Below are positions 43,726 to 54,133 of a stretch of 64,000 nt of DNA, one piece after another. The DNA is taken from NCBI GenBank assembly GCA_026552975.1, contig JAPMTR010000067.1, positions 1-64,000 of the forward strand, written 5' to 3'. Each line of letters opens with the position of its first letter. The first letter of the stretch is position 1. Source of the DNA: Candidatus Methanoperedens sp. Its GTDB lineage: Archaea; Halobacteriota; Methanosarcinia; Methanosarcinales; Methanoperedenaceae. The notes under the pieces are model-generated. The model searched no databases, was not told the origin of the DNA, and was given only the letters and a program-made list of their open reading frames with translations. The position numbers and the translations under genes are program-made.

Positions 43726-44913
43726 TTAACCCTCACGCACATATTTGATCAACTCCTGTATCGTTGGTTTTTTCCCATACATAAGCAGGCTTGCCCTGAA
43801 TATTCGTACCGACAATTCCATGATAAGATATGCAGAAACAGCAAGCAAAATAATGCTTACCAACAATTCAAGAAAAGGCACATCTGTTACAGAGAGGCGC
43901 ATTATCATTGCAGTGGGCGATGTCAGCGGAAAAATACTCAATGCTTTTGCCAGGACTTCGTTGGGGGTTGAAATTATGAATTGTGCGAACATAAGCGGAA
44001 AAACCCCGGCCAGGGAAAATATCCCTGCGATTTGCTGTCCTTCTCTTGATGTTGTTGCCACGGCGCCGACTCCTGCCATAATGCTTGCAAAGATCAGGTA
44101 ACCCAGTACAAAATAGACCATTGCCAGAATCAACATTGTAATTGAGATATGGATCTGGGAAAAGACCAGTGACAAAACAACCGGATTGATTAATATTAGT
44201 GATCCTGAGACCAGAAGCCAAATAACTATCTGGGTAAGTCCCAGCGCCCCAAGACCGATGATCTTGCCCTGAAGCAATTCTTTATGAGACACTGATGACA
44301 GGATCACTTCTATTATCCTGTTCTCTTTTTCTTCCACCACTCCCTGGAGGAGGAAACCCGAAGATGTAAATATGGAAAGGGTGAAAAGCAGTGAAAAAAC
44401 AATAGGCACTATAAGGATTGAAATTCCGTTCTCTTCATTTTTAAGACCTTTATCATTAAGAGTGAAATATTCGCTGATAATCGGTCTGTTTATCCTCTCA
44501 ATTATTTCAGGCGGCTCATTTTTTAGGAGATTTGCCATAAGGAAAGTCCTGATCTGATCCTCGATCTTGAAATTATCGGCAAAGTTTTTCTGGGAAGAAT
44601 AAATAAGAATTCTTCCGGTGGCGGTGTAATTTTCAGGTATGATAAAATAGTGGGTGAGATTATTCTCAAGAAGATCTATTCGAGCCATCTCTTCATCTGA
44701 ATATAGTGTGAAATTCGAGTTCCCAAATGATCCTGTATTATCTATATACCCTATTTTAAACACAGGTTCGGGAGTCCCAACTCCCATAAAAAGAAATGAT
44801 AAGGCCATTGTCGCGAAGAAAAACAGGGGTATCCCAAAGGTCACGAACAGAAATTCCTTTCGTTTGATATTGGTCAGGTATTCATGCTTTGCGATCGTTT
44901 TCCATTTCCTCAT
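43726..44913 (-). CDS. ABC-2 type exporter permease (NatB-like)
   Basis: A 395-residue permease with one N-terminal membrane helix (about 22-46), an exported domain to about 165, and five helices in the C-terminal half. The signature VVEEKENRIIEVILSSVSHKELLQGKIIGLGALGL marks the NatB/ABC-2 family, which exports sodium, drugs or lipids. It overlaps the ATPase gene upstream by four bases, so the two form one transporter. A different exported substrate is as likely as sodium. Confidence 0.9.
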   Translation of the reverse strand: MRKWKTIAKHEYLTNIKRKEFLFVTFGIPLFFFATMALSFLFMGVGTPEPVFKIGYIDNTGSFGNSNFTLYSDEEMARIDLLENNLTHYFIIPENYTATGRILIYSSQKNFADNFKIEDQIRTFLMANLLKNEPPEIIERINRPIISEYFTLNDKGLKNEENGISILIVPIVFSLLFTLSIFTSSGFLLQGVVEEKENRIIEVILSSVSHKELLQGKIIGLGALGLTQIVIWLLVSGSLILINPVVLSLVFSQIHISITMLILAMVYFVLGYLIFASIMAGVGAVATTSREGQQIAGIFSLAGVFPLMFAQFIISTPNEVLAKALSIFPLTSPTAMIMRLSVTDVPFLELLVSIILLAVSAYLIMELSVRIFRASLLMYGKKPTIQELIKYVREG

Positions 44914-45791
44914 GTTCCCTCCACGACTGAAATAAATATTTCATTAAGTGAAGGCATAGATATCTCGAATTTATTGACCCGCACCATTGCTGCAAGGGTC
45001 TTGAGGACTTCCTGGGGATCAGCACTTTGTTCAAGGATCAATTCAGCATAATTACCAGAATTGTTCATTTTCCTGATACCCGGAATATTTTTCAGCTCGC
45101 CTTCAAAATCAAGCAGAATAGTGTTTTTACCATATCGGGATCTTATTTCATCTACACTCCCATAAAGGACACCTTTTCCCTTGTTGATCATAAATATCCT
45201 GTCGCACATTCGTTCGACCTGGTCCATCATGTGTGTGCTTATCAGTATGGTTTTCCCCTGATCGCCAAGTTCAATTATCAGGTCCTTCACCAGTTTCATA
45301 TTAACAGGATCAAGACCGCTAAATGGCTCATCGAGGATCACGAACTCAGGGTCGTGGATAAGCGCTGCGATAAGCTGTATTTTTTGCTGCATCCCTTTGC
45401 TGAGTTCAGATATCTTTTTATCTTTATGGGGTAGCATTCCCATTTTATCAAGAAACTTTGAGGCTCTATCTTTTGATCTCATGTTCTTCAACGAGCCTAG
45501 ATACAGGAGAGTTTCCATGACAGTAAGTTTTTTATAAAGACCTCTATCTTCGGGGAGATAACCGATCTTATTTTTCAGTTCACCTGAAAGGGTATTGTTC
45601 AATATCTGTATCTGTCCGGAATCTGGTTTTATAATATCAAGGAGCATCCTTATGATCGTTGTCTTTCCAGCGCCATTGGGGCCGATGAGACCGAAAACCT
45701 CACCTTTTGAGATAGTAAAAGATATGTCATTGACAACGCTTTGTCCATTATATGATTTTGATAAGTGTGAAATTTCTACTGATCTTTCCAT
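44910..45791 (-). CDS. ABC exporter ATP-binding protein (NatA-like)
   Basis: A 293-residue ATPase: Walker A GPNGAGKTTIIRML, LPEDRGLYKKLTVMETL, signature LSKGMQQKIQLIAALIH, Walker B FVILDEPFSGLDP and switch STHMMDQVERM. The C-terminal 70 residues form the regulatory end of this family. The start is placed at 45791 because GGAGATC lies six bases before this ATG. The frame continues 32 codons further upstream (to 45887), but without a binding site and through the promoter region of the divergent S-layer gene. Confidence 0.92.
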   Translation of the reverse strand: MERSVEISHLSKSYNGQSVVNDISFTISKGEVFGLIGPNGAGKTTIIRMLLDIIKPDSGQIQILNNTLSGELKNKIGYLPEDRGLYKKLTVMETLLYLGSLKNMRSKDRASKFLDKMGMLPHKDKKISELSKGMQQKIQLIAALIHDPEFVILDEPFSGLDPVNMKLVKDLIIELGDQGKTILISTHMMDQVERMCDRIFMINKGKGVLYGSVDEIRSRYGKNTILLDFEGELKNIPGIRKMNNSGNYAELILEQSADPQEVLKTLAAMVRVNKFEISMPSLNEIFISVVEGT

Positions 45792-45847
45792 CTGGATCTC
45801 CTTTTTAAGTAATCCTATCTTTTGGCAGGATAATCCTTTCGCAAATA

Positions 45848-45858
45848 GGTTTAATACT
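45848..45858 (+). promoter_or_regulatory. Candidate TATA box of the large S-layer-type gene
   Basis: GGTTTAATACT lies about 45-55 bases before the ATG at 45902; AAGGTGGATC at about 45887 is the ribosome-binding site. This short divergent region also serves the ABC exporter operon. Confidence 0.4.
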
Positions 45859-45901
45859 GTGCAATTCTTATTCTTTAATTGGAACAAGGTGGATCAAAAA
45901 A

Positions 45902-48900
45902 ATGTCAAATTCTACGAATTGTATATTTAAAATAAATATAACTATCGGTATTGCGATTTTATTAGTTTTCTCAGGAAGTGCGAATGCAGCAAATCTAATA
46001 TGGGATGAAGCATCAGGAAGCACGTTGCCATTCACCTGGGATTATAAAAATTTTGATGGTTTTAATATCAGTGGGTTGGGGACTGAGAGTTTGGCGGTTG
46101 TCCAGACTGGTTTAAGTGGGTCAAGCAGGATAATAAAAAGCGGGAATGATCCAATGGGGTCTGGATTATTCTATAATACAACCAGGGTTCCGGTCAATTT
46201 TAAAGTATTTGAATATGAAAATCTGACCGTTGCGACAAACAATAACTATTTTATAGTGTTAATGAATGGAGAAAAATGGGTGGCTATAAAGGGGCTTACA
46301 AACAAGATGGCAAAACTTGTGCTGGAGATGGGCAATGAAGAGAGAAAAACAATGGCCACGGGTGAAACATGGTCCCTTGGTGGAGGTTATGAGCTGAAAA
46401 TAAATGCCATAGATGCAAGAACAAGTCCAAGACAGGTATGGTTCACTCTTAAGAAAAATGGGGTAATTGTTGATGAGGGAATAGGTCAGGAGCCATCTGG
46501 ATCTTTGGCAGCTCAAAAACAAAATGCTGTTTATTATAAAACAAAAACTATGATCGGAGAAATGGATGCCCTTTTGTTTACGGTCTATATTGAAAATATT
46601 TTCTCAGGATCTGCTTCAGATATGGTACAATTCAAGTATGCCTGGCTAATTGATGAGAGTACAACTCATGAGATCCAATTAGCTGAAAGGTTCGGAGTTT
46701 TCGAAGTGAGGGCGGCAAACTCCCAGAGTATTAATCTTTCTAATGTGGAAACATTGACCCTGGCATCGAATACAACGATAGGCTTGAATGGAAATGTCAA
46801 ATTTAAAGTACTTGACAATGTTACTTTCCTGAAATTCTATCCTGTTGTCGCAGAAAGATTGAACATAACAGCTTCTCCTGATAGAGTACCGGTTGGTATC
46901 CAGACAGACGTTACATTTACCGTTTCTTCAAATGGTATCGCAGTAGGCAGTGCAATTGTGAACCTCAGCGGCGCAGCGATTGGAACTGGTATCACCGATG
47001 CTGGAGGACATATAACGATACGGGTCAATAATAGTTATAAAGGAACAATAATCGCAGAGGCGTCAAAAGAAGGTTATTCAAAAGGCAATTTTTATATTCA
47101 GCCCTATTTAATTCCATCCTCAGCGATCGCATCCTGGGATCTTCAGGAGAACTATGTGCTGAACCTTACAGGTATAGATGACAGATCTTATCAGAAGAAG
47201 GCATATTTACAATTGATAAAAAATGGGAATGTAATTGAAGAAAGTATTATTTCAGAGGGAAATAATTTCAGTTATTGTCCAATCAATTGTACTTTTAATG
47301 TCACCCTTGACCTGATATTTAATGGAACGCAGGGAAGACTGATCAGGTTGAGCAATGCAAGCCAGAAATCAGAAATCAATGGAACTCCCCTCCAAATAAA
47401 TTCAACATATTTGATGACGACAGCAAATTTCTCTGGAATAAGCTGGGCATTATATGAAGGATACGATCTTAGAATGATGGATATCGATTCAAGGGCATAT
47501 CCAAGACGGATATGGCTTGAGCTATTGAAAAATAGCGCAATTAAGGAAGACATTTTTCTTGCAGAGGGGCAGACTTTCAATTATACAAACAATTCAAAGC
47601 TTTTGGAAGGCAAAGTAGATTCAATTTTCACAGGATTGCAAGGTAATTTTGTTAAACTTACCAAAGTAACCCAATTTTCTGAAACCAATGGAATGCCTTT
47701 GTTAAATAATATAACTCAGACATATAAATATTCAACCGTCTCTGGAATAAGCTGGCATCTTTATGAGGGCTATAATCTTACAATGATGGATATCAATGCA
47801 GAAGCAACACCACACCTGGTCTGGTTGGAACTTTCGAAAAACAATACAATACTGGACGACTCGATTGTCTATTCCCCCCATTACTATAACTATTCTTCTG
47901 GATCAGTGATCTTAAATTCAAAAATTGACGGGATTTTTAACAACTTATATTCCAGCGTTGTAGTACTTAAGGAAGTTGACCTTTCAGAGAACGGGGCCGT
48001 TCTTTTGAATAAATCTTTTCATTCATTTATATCGGGAGCAATAAACAGATCTGATTATTCGCTGGATGAGGGATATAACCTCTCACTTCTCGGGGCTGAA
48101 GCAACATATAGTCCTCGTCAGGCATGGATTCGAATATATAAGGATGATAATCAGAAGGATGAAAAAATTGTATCATATAATGATAAATATATATATTATA
48201 ATTTATCCGGAAATATTGTGTTATATGCAGAAGTGGATAATATATTTTCAGGGGCTTCCCAGGATTTTGTACAATTCAGAAACATTACCCAGTATTCTGA
48301 ACTGGATGGCAGGGAATTGATCAATGTACCAAAAATTACTATCGTGACAAATTATTCACAATCCTCCGGCCCAACGCCAACACCAACAACAGTTCCTGCT
48401 ACAACCCCTTCCCCTGCTGGCAACATTGCATGTGAGATCCGCGGAACAGTTTTTCATGACCACTCTTCTATACCAGCCTGGGATGCAAATAATTTTGCGG
48501 GATTCTATTATGATCTCAATAATAACAGATCCACAGAATCACTGAAATTCATCCAGCCTCTTGGTGCTTATGCTATGACAAGGTCAATGGGTCAAAATCA
48601 GCTTGAATACACCACTACAAAAGCATGGGTACAATTCAAAGCAAATGAAAAGGAGGGTGTGGAAATAATGAATATATCCGGAACGGGTGTTACAAATTAC
48701 CAGCTTGTAGGATGGCAAGCTGAAAAATGGATCGCTATAAATGGAAAAGCTAATAAGCTCGCCAAACTTGCTTTCGAGATGGGTGCAGAAGACAAGAAGA
48801 CCCTTACAACAGGGGAAACATGGACTATTGGCTCTGGCTATGAACTGACCATTAATGCCATAGATGCTAGAACAACACCAAGACAGGTATGGTTCACGTT

Positions 48901-51900
48901 GAAGAATAATGGGACGGTTATAGATGAAGGATTAGGGCAAGCCCCACAATCTTCATCTATAGCTTATAAAAATAAAGCCGTCTATAGTAAGACGAAGACC
49001 GTTTTGGGGGAAATAAATTCGCTTCTTTTTACTATATATGTTGACACGGTATTCTCAGGAGCAACATCAGACATGGTACAGTTCAAATATGCATGGCTTA
49101 TAGATGAAAATAGTGCTGAAGAAATCAATGTTGCTGATAGAGTCGGGGTATTTGAAGTAAAAGAAGCAAGGTCGGATTATATTAGACTGATGAACGTTGA
49201 TCCTGTAAACCTCTCCATGAATTCGGAAACAACCCTTATGGGAAATATGAAATTCAGGATCGCGGACAATTCTTCAGGTATTAGACTCTACCCATTTGTT
49301 GAACACACTATCCCTGGTTTATATGAAATAAGAGGACAAGCTGCCGATTCGACCGTAACACCTTCATGGGATGCCCAGACATTTGCGGGATTCTACTATG
49401 ATATCGACGATGACGTGGGCAGTGAAAGACTCACATTTCTTTCGCCAGTTAATAACAGGAACATACCCGATAATGGCATAATTTACTCGACATCTCCGCA
49501 GGAGGTCAGTTTTGTTTACTCCAATTTTGGGAAGTATCAGGTTATTGGTTTTATGGCTGAGAAGTATTTTGCTGGTTATAATTCCAATACAAATAGTGCA
49601 AATACTCGTCCGACCACAGATTTCAGCGGGATTAGCGCATTGGCTCAGGGACAGCTTCACAAAGTACTGATGGATGATAATACCAAGCGGACACTATCTG
49701 TTGGCGGCACGGTCGCACTCCAGGAAGGTTATGTCCTGCTTTTAAAAGGTATTGATCTTAATGCAAGGACGATATTACTGTCTCTGCTGAAGGATGGGAC
49801 TGAAGTTGATATTTCGCCTCTGTCAGCAGATGAAACATATGTATATTCAAAGACGGTCGGAGGAGTCGAGGCTCTTCCTCTTATCATTGTAAGGTTTGAA
49901 AACGTCTTCTCAGGACAGGGACTTCAGGTCGCTTTCCTGAAAGGGATTTTCCAGATATCTGAGAATCCCATAGATATAACCACTGGGAATCGGTTTGATA
50001 TTATGGAAGTTACCAGTGTTTCAAGTAATAGCATAGAATTGCGTAACAATGGAAGTATCGGGCTCTCAAAGAATACAGAAACAACATTAATGGGAAATAT
50101 AAAATTTAAGGTAGCTGACAATGATATTTTGAGGTTCTATCCAAAAATAGATTTTTATATAACTTACACAAATCAGTTACTTCACACCCCTTATGTTTTC
50201 ATAAATCAGGGAGATATTTATACAAACTCTACATCGGTCGGCCTGACTCTTTTGGGAACAGGTGCCCTGGAAATGAGTCTTAAGAATGAATCCTCCAATT
50301 GGACGCAATGGGGACCCTTCAAAAACATAAAATCATGGGTATTGAGTGGTGGGGACGGATTAAAAACAGTTTATTTCAAAACCAGAATAGGGACGATCGA
50401 GTCTTCTGCAGTTAGTGATAATATTACTCTGGATTCTACAAAACCAATAGTATTGGAACTGAATACGTCTGCATCTACTCTTCTCTTGAACCAGTCTGTT
50501 AATATATCAGTAAAAGTGAATGATAATATTTCATTGGACAGAGTGAATATTTTGATAACCCATCCTTCCAAGTTAATTGAAACATTTCAGATGAATAATA
50601 CCAATTCGTCAAGATTCTATATGAATTTTAACAACACAACAGAATATGGAAGATATAATATTACAATTCTTGCAAGCGACTCTGCAGGCAACATTAACAA
50701 TACCGAGAAAACCTGGTTTGTAACAACAATGCCACCTTATGTAAATAATTCAGTAAACACAACGGCAAACAATGTTACGCAAATAGATGCCAGGGAAAAA
50801 GCAAATACAACTCTTGACTTATTTACATCAAATGATACAACGGGCGGAACTATTAAAATCACACTTAGCAACTCCATCCCTCCTGAAATAAATCAAACAT
50901 TTTCACTAATCCCACTTGGAAAATACATCAAAATAAATGCCAGCAGAGATTTGGAGAATAATTTAACCTCATCAGGCTGGATCATAATAAAATTATATTA
51001 CACAAGCGCTGAACTGAATGGCCTGGATGAGGGCACTCTAAAATTATCCTGGTATAATGAGACCTCAGGGTCCTGGCAAAACCTTGTATCAGGATCCCCG
51101 GCATGGGTGCACGCCGCAGGGGTAGCGACTGCTGACATAAATGGTTATGCCGGTTACGTCTGGGCAAACATTTCACACCTGAGTACATTTGGTGTAGTTG
51201 GCAGTTATCCAGTGCCATCACAAACAGTTTCATCAGGTGGCGGCAGTGGGGGAGGTGGCGGCGGTGGCGGTGCTTCTGGTGAAAATTATACGAACATTGA
51301 AGTGATCGAGAAATATGATATGCAGATCTCAAAGGATGCCCTTACATCGTACAGATTCACTCATTCGAAGAATCCGGTAATGTTCGTCAACATAACCGGC
51401 AACACCAGCATTGGCATAATCACAGCATCGATCGAAGTATTGAAAAATACTTCAACTCTCGTGAAAATAGCGCCTGAAGGGCTTGTTTATAAGAATACCA
51501 ACATATGGGTGGGAACGTCGGGTTATGCCACGCCAAAAAACATCAAAATGGCTCGGATAAAATTCAGGGTGGATAATGAGTGGATGAACTCAAATAGTAT
51601 TTCCAGAAGCGATATCGCGCTGGTAAAATGGGATGGAAGTCAATGGATTAAGCTTGAAACTTCAGAGAGTGCAAAGGATGATACAGATACTTATTTTGAG
51701 GCGAAGACCCAAACATTTTCATCTTTTGCGATCATTGGATTAAAAGAAGAGAAATCAGGGCCAATATATGCTGATGCAGTAACAGCGACACCGGCAAAAC
51801 CAATATCTACACCAACCAAAATACCCACAAAAGGAATGTCCGGATTTGAAATTGCGACAGCAATAGGAGTGATTTGTGTAATATACATGCAACGCAAAAC

Positions 51901-51907
51901 CTCATAG
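45902..51907 (+). CDS. Very large S-layer-type surface protein (2001 residues)
   Basis: A secreted surface protein: signal peptide about 1-29 (IAILLVFSGSANA), then a first Methanosarcina-type S-layer module (about 30-320). A carboxypeptidase-like beta domain follows, then four shorter repeats with a common YEGYDL-x-MMDI and W-x-EL-x-KN pattern (about 405-820) and a Pro/Thr linker. Further S-layer modules sit at about 840-1135 and 1138-1420, then Ig-like parts, a Gly-rich linker (about 1779) and a PGF-pre-PGF-type domain. The end MSGFEIATAIGVICVIYMQRK looks like a PGF-CTERM sorting signal with Met-Ser in place of Pro. Many NxS/T sites suggest glycosylation. No CxxCH heme motif is present. It probably forms or decorates the cell sheath. 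Confidence 0.88.
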   Translation: MSNSTNCIFKINITIGIAILLVFSGSANAANLIWDEASGSTLPFTWDYKNFDGFNISGLGTESLAVVQTGLSGSSRIIKSGNDPMGSGLFYNTTRVPVNFKVFEYENLTVATNNNYFIVLMNGEKWVAIKGLTNKMAKLVLEMGNEERKTMATGETWSLGGGYELKINAIDARTSPRQVWFTLKKNGVIVDEGIGQEPSGSLAAQKQNAVYYKTKTMIGEMDALLFTVYIENIFSGSASDMVQFKYAWLIDESTTHEIQLAERFGVFEVRAANSQSINLSNVETLTLASNTTIGLNGNVKFKVLDNVTFLKFYPVVAERLNITASPDRVPVGIQTDVTFTVSSNGIAVGSAIVNLSGAAIGTGITDAGGHITIRVNNSYKGTIIAEASKEGYSKGNFYIQPYLIPSSAIASWDLQENYVLNLTGIDDRSYQKKAYLQLIKNGNVIEESIISEGNNFSYCPINCTFNVTLDLIFNGTQGRLIRLSNASQKSEINGTPLQINSTYLMTTANFSGISWALYEGYDLRMMDIDSRAYPRRIWLELLKNSAIKEDIFLAEGQTFNYTNNSKLLEGKVDSIFTGLQGNFVKLTKVTQFSETNGMPLLNNITQTYKYSTVSGISWHLYEGYNLTMMDINAEATPHLVWLELSKNNTILDDSIVYSPHYYNYSSGSVILNSKIDGIFNNLYSSVVVLKEVDLSENGAVLLNKSFHSFISGAINRSDYSLDEGYNLSLLGAEATYSPRQAWIRIYKDDNQKDEKIVSYNDKYIYYNLSGNIVLYAEVDNIFSGASQDFVQFRNITQYSELDGRELINVPKITIVTNYSQSSGPTPTPTTVPATTPSPAGNIACEIRGTVFHDHSSIPAWDANNFAGFYYDLNNNRSTESLKFIQPLGAYAMTRSMGQNQLEYTTTKAWVQFKANEKEGVEIMNISGTGVTNYQLVGWQAEKWIAINGKANKLAKLAFEMGAEDKKTLTTGETWTIGSGYELTINAIDARTTPRQVWFTLKNNGTVIDEGLGQAPQSSSIAYKNKAVYSKTKTVLGEINSLLFTIYVDTVFSGATSDMVQFKYAWLIDENSAEEINVADRVGVFEVKEARSDYIRLMNVDPVNLSMNSETTLMGNMKFRIADNSSGIRLYPFVEHTIPGLYEIRGQAADSTVTPSWDAQTFAGFYYDIDDDVGSERLTFLSPVNNRNIPDNGIIYSTSPQEVSFVYSNFGKYQVIGFMAEKYFAGYNSNTNSANTRPTTDFSGISALAQGQLHKVLMDDNTKRTLSVGGTVALQEGYVLLLKGIDLNARTILLSLLKDGTEVDISPLSADETYVYSKTVGGVEALPLIIVRFENVFSGQGLQVAFLKGIFQISENPIDITTGNRFDIMEVTSVSSNSIELRNNGSIGLSKNTETTLMGNIKFKVADNDILRFYPKIDFYITYTNQLLHTPYVFINQGDIYTNSTSVGLTLLGTGALEMSLKNESSNWTQWGPFKNIKSWVLSGGDGLKTVYFKTRIGTIESSAVSDNITLDSTKPIVLELNTSASTLLLNQSVNISVKVNDNISLDRVNILITHPSKLIETFQMNNTNSSRFYMNFNNTTEYGRYNITILASDSAGNINNTEKTWFVTTMPPYVNNSVNTTANNVTQIDAREKANTTLDLFTSNDTTGGTIKITLSNSIPPEINQTFSLIPLGKYIKINASRDLENNLTSSGWIIIKLYYTSAELNGLDEGTLKLSWYNETSGSWQNLVSGSPAWVHAAGVATADINGYAGYVWANISHLSTFGVVGSYPVPSQTVSSGGGSGGGGGGGGASGENYTNIEVIEKYDMQISKDALTSYRFTHSKNPVMFVNITGNTSIGIITASIEVLKNTSTLVKIAPEGLVYKNTNIWVGTSGYATPKNIKMARIKFRVDNEWMNSNSISRSDIALVKWDGSQWIKLETSESAKDDTDTYFEAKTQTFSSFAIIGLKEEKSGPIYADAVTATPAKPISTPTKIPTKGMSGFEIATAIGVICVIYMQRKTS

Positions 51908-51946
51908 TGGAAGAATATATGTCATATCACTCCTATACGAAAAACT

Positions 51947-52258
51947 ATGAGAACACTCTCAGACCTTGACAAAAAGATCCTCGCAAAGATCGCCCCGGAA
52001 TTCCAGGGCGCAACAGGTCCTGCGCCCGGGCACGATTATAAGTTCGTCCTGCTTCCTGTTTCGCATAAGTTATCAGAGTCTCCCGAAGATTTTGCTAACA
52101 GGGTGAACAAGTTGACGGATGATGAACTTCTCTATCTCATTGACCTTATCAAAAAGGGTGAAGAAGATGTGCGCTCGCTTGCAGAAGGGGATTATGACGC
52201 GCTTCTTGAAATGATCGAGAAGAGGCTTCCCGGGAAAACGACTGGATTAAAAGACTGA
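51947..52258 (+). CDS. Conserved archaeal protein of unknown function
   Basis: A 103-residue soluble protein (LSDLDKKILAKIAPEFQGA ... DELLYLIDLIKKGEEDVRSL), mostly helical, with no cysteine or membrane segment. No function is recognised. It lies between the large S-layer-type gene and methionine adenosyltransferase, convergent with the latter at a three-base distance. No strong ribosome-binding site is seen. Confidence 0.7.
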   Translation: MRTLSDLDKKILAKIAPEFQGATGPAPGHDYKFVLLPVSHKLSESPEDFANRVNKLTDDELLYLIDLIKKGEEDVRSLAEGDYDALLEMIEKRLPGKTTGLKD

Positions 52259-52261
52259 TAA

Positions 52262-53461
52262 TCAGCAAACAGGTATCTTCCCATACGCCAGCTCCATGCA
52301 GAACTCCTGGATATTCGAAAGCTCCCGATCAATAACATCACTCACTTCTTTTTCAATGCTTTCAAGTGAACCCCGCTCCATGATGACCTGTGCCGCAGCT
52401 ATCTTTGGCTGGTCTATGGGCTCACCTATCTGGCTCAATAGCCACACATAGACCTCTTTGATGTCAGGGACATTGAAATATATTTCTTTTGCGATCCTGT
52501 GGCTCAACACATTGTAGATCTTGCCTACATGGCTTACCGGATTTTTCCCGGCTGCGGCCTCACTGCTTACTGGCCGGTTCAGCGGAATGATACCATTCAC
52601 CCGGTTTCCGCGTCCGACCTGTCCTGAATCTGCATCCTCAGCAGAAGTTCCTGTCACTGTTAGGTATATCCCACCCATGCCCCGCCCCTGCCTGTCAAGC
52701 GTGTTCAGGAAGATCGAAGGTTCAAACTCAGTTCTTTCAATAACATAATTTTTTATCTCTTCTGTTAATTCATCCTTTTTCCTGAAATACTCACTTTCTG
52801 ACCCGATGAACCTGTCTATCAGTGGATCAGCGATCGTAAGGGTGAGATTATTTTGTTCACGCAATCCCATGACCTTGATATCTTCACCGGATTCAGGAAA
52901 ACGTTTCTTAAAATCCCTGGAATTCAAAAATCGTTCGGTTTCAAGCACCAGGGATTCGGTGGGTGTCATTGGCGCATATCCAACAGCAGCCGAAGTATCG
53001 TTAGCGCCCAGTATGGAATCTTTTCTCTTGAAAATATCTGTAATTTCAGCAGAACCCCTGGCGATCTCAACCTGATAATTGATAGAATCGCTATTTACAA
53101 ATCGAAGGTTTTCATTAATCCATTGTTTTGCGGAATCTATCGCTATTGTATTAACGTCAACAGTTTCATCTCCTATTTCAAAAGTAGCCCTATCACCAAA
53201 AATGATGCGCATGGGCTTGAGGATAACACCCCCTTCAAATTTAGTCTTGACTTCCCCTGCAACAAGCATACCCTTATCGATATTGTGATGCATGATCACC
53301 CCGAACCTGTCAAGATATTCCCTGCATAGATTGACAGAGACCTGGTTCATTATGGAATCACATATATAATCAGGATGTCCCAGTCCTTTTCGTTCAACTA
53401 CTTCGACCTTGCGCCGGGTTATGGGGGTTGCCCCGAGTTCTTCTATTTCGATGTTTCGCAT
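52262..53461 (-). CDS. mat: Methionine adenosyltransferase, archaeal type
   Basis: A 399-residue enzyme forming S-adenosylmethionine from methionine and ATP. It is the archaeal family (PF01941), unlike bacterial MetK. Visible are ERKGLGHPDYICDSIMN near the N terminus, MHHNIDKGMLVAGEV, the ATP-binding-type DTSAAVGYAPMT, GLREQNNLTLTIADP and GRGNRVNGIIPLNRPVSSEAAAGKN. All are strongly conserved and the length is normal. It supplies S-adenosylmethionine to methyltransferases and radical SAM enzymes such as the one encoded nearby. AGGTGATGAA precedes the ATG. Confidence 0.95.
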   Translation of the reverse strand: MRNIEIEELGATPITRRKVEVVERKGLGHPDYICDSIMNQVSVNLCREYLDRFGVIMHHNIDKGMLVAGEVKTKFEGGVILKPMRIIFGDRATFEIGDETVDVNTIAIDSAKQWINENLRFVNSDSINYQVEIARGSAEITDIFKRKDSILGANDTSAAVGYAPMTPTESLVLETERFLNSRDFKKRFPESGEDIKVMGLREQNNLTLTIADPLIDRFIGSESEYFRKKDELTEEIKNYVIERTEFEPSIFLNTLDRQGRGMGGIYLTVTGTSAEDADSGQVGRGNRVNGIIPLNRPVSSEAAAGKNPVSHVGKIYNVLSHRIAKEIYFNVPDIKEVYVWLLSQIGEPIDQPKIAAAQVIMERGSLESIEKEVSDVIDRELSNIQEFCMELAYGKIPVC

Positions 53462-53476
53462 TTCATCACCTCATAA

Positions 53477-53986
53477 TTATCGTTTTTGATCCAGGTATTT
53501 CTGCGTCAATTTCGCATAATTAACGTGAGTTGTTTCTATGACCTTAAGATCATCATCAGTAACCATTCGCAGATGCTTGCACGGGACTCCAACCACCACA
53601 CTTCTGGCAGGTATATTCTGGCCAGGCGGCACTAATGCTCCGGCTGCGATGATAGCAGATTCCCCGATCTTTGCACCATGCAGGATCGTCGCGTTCATGC
53701 CTATAAGAGCATTGTTCTCGATAAGACGTCCATGCATAACACAACCATGGCCGATTATAACTCCATCTCCTATCCGGACATCTGTTTCGTCTGAATGTAT
53801 AACCACGTTATCCTGGATACTGCAATTCTTACCGATACTGATTGTTGCCCGGTCTGCCCGGATGACGGTATTGAACCATACATTTGATCCTTCGCCTATT
53901 GATACATCCCCTATTATGCAGGCAGTATCTGCGATAAAGGCATTTTTTGCGATAACGGGTTTTTTGTCATCAAATGAGTAAAGCAT
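53477..53986 (-). CDS. Gamma-carbonic-anhydrase-like hexapeptide-repeat protein
   Basis: A left-handed beta-helix protein of about 169 residues with hexapeptide repeats (FIADTACIIGDVSIGEGSNVWFNTVIRAD). Metal-ligand histidines in VVIHSD and IGHGCVMHG fit zinc or iron binding. The C-terminal helix (VIETTHVNYAKLTQKYL) packs on the trimer. Proteins of this family hydrate carbon dioxide or are inactive homologues; activity is not certain. ATG 53986 (MLYSFDDKKP) aligns with the usual start. Frames back to 54022 or 54097 are possible but run into the thermosome promoter region. Confidence 0.88.
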   Translation of the reverse strand: MLYSFDDKKPVIAKNAFIADTACIIGDVSIGEGSNVWFNTVIRADRATISIGKNCSIQDNVVIHSDETDVRIGDGVIIGHGCVMHGRLIENNALIGMNATILHGAKIGESAIIAAGALVPPGQNIPARSVVVGVPCKHLRMVTDDDLKVIETTHVNYAKLTQKYLDQKR

Positions 53987-54077
53987 ATTTTTGTTGCATT
54001 TTCCCAGTGTGCAACCTCCCATTATAACAGGAACGTGTTTGCATAAATAGATTATCAGAAAAGTCCAACCGTTATGC

Positions 54078-54085
54078 TTATATAG
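54078..54085 (+). promoter_or_regulatory. TATA box of the thermosome gene
   Basis: TTATATAG lies 49-56 bases before the ATG at 54134. Transcription would start near 54108, leaving a leader with a strong AGGAGG site at 54118-54123. Confidence 0.6.
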
Positions 54086-54133
54086 AACTTCAAACATTGA
54101 TTTGCCAAAATCATCTCAGGAGGATAATTATCT

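Noticed and set aside
47272-47580. Minus-strand frames inside the S-layer genes
   Set aside because: They are antisense shadows of long repeats with strong coding signal on the other strand.
51237-51275. Gly-rich tract as frame error in the S-layer gene
   Set aside because: The frame continues without a stop into a PGF-pre-PGF-type domain; Gly linkers are normal in such proteins.
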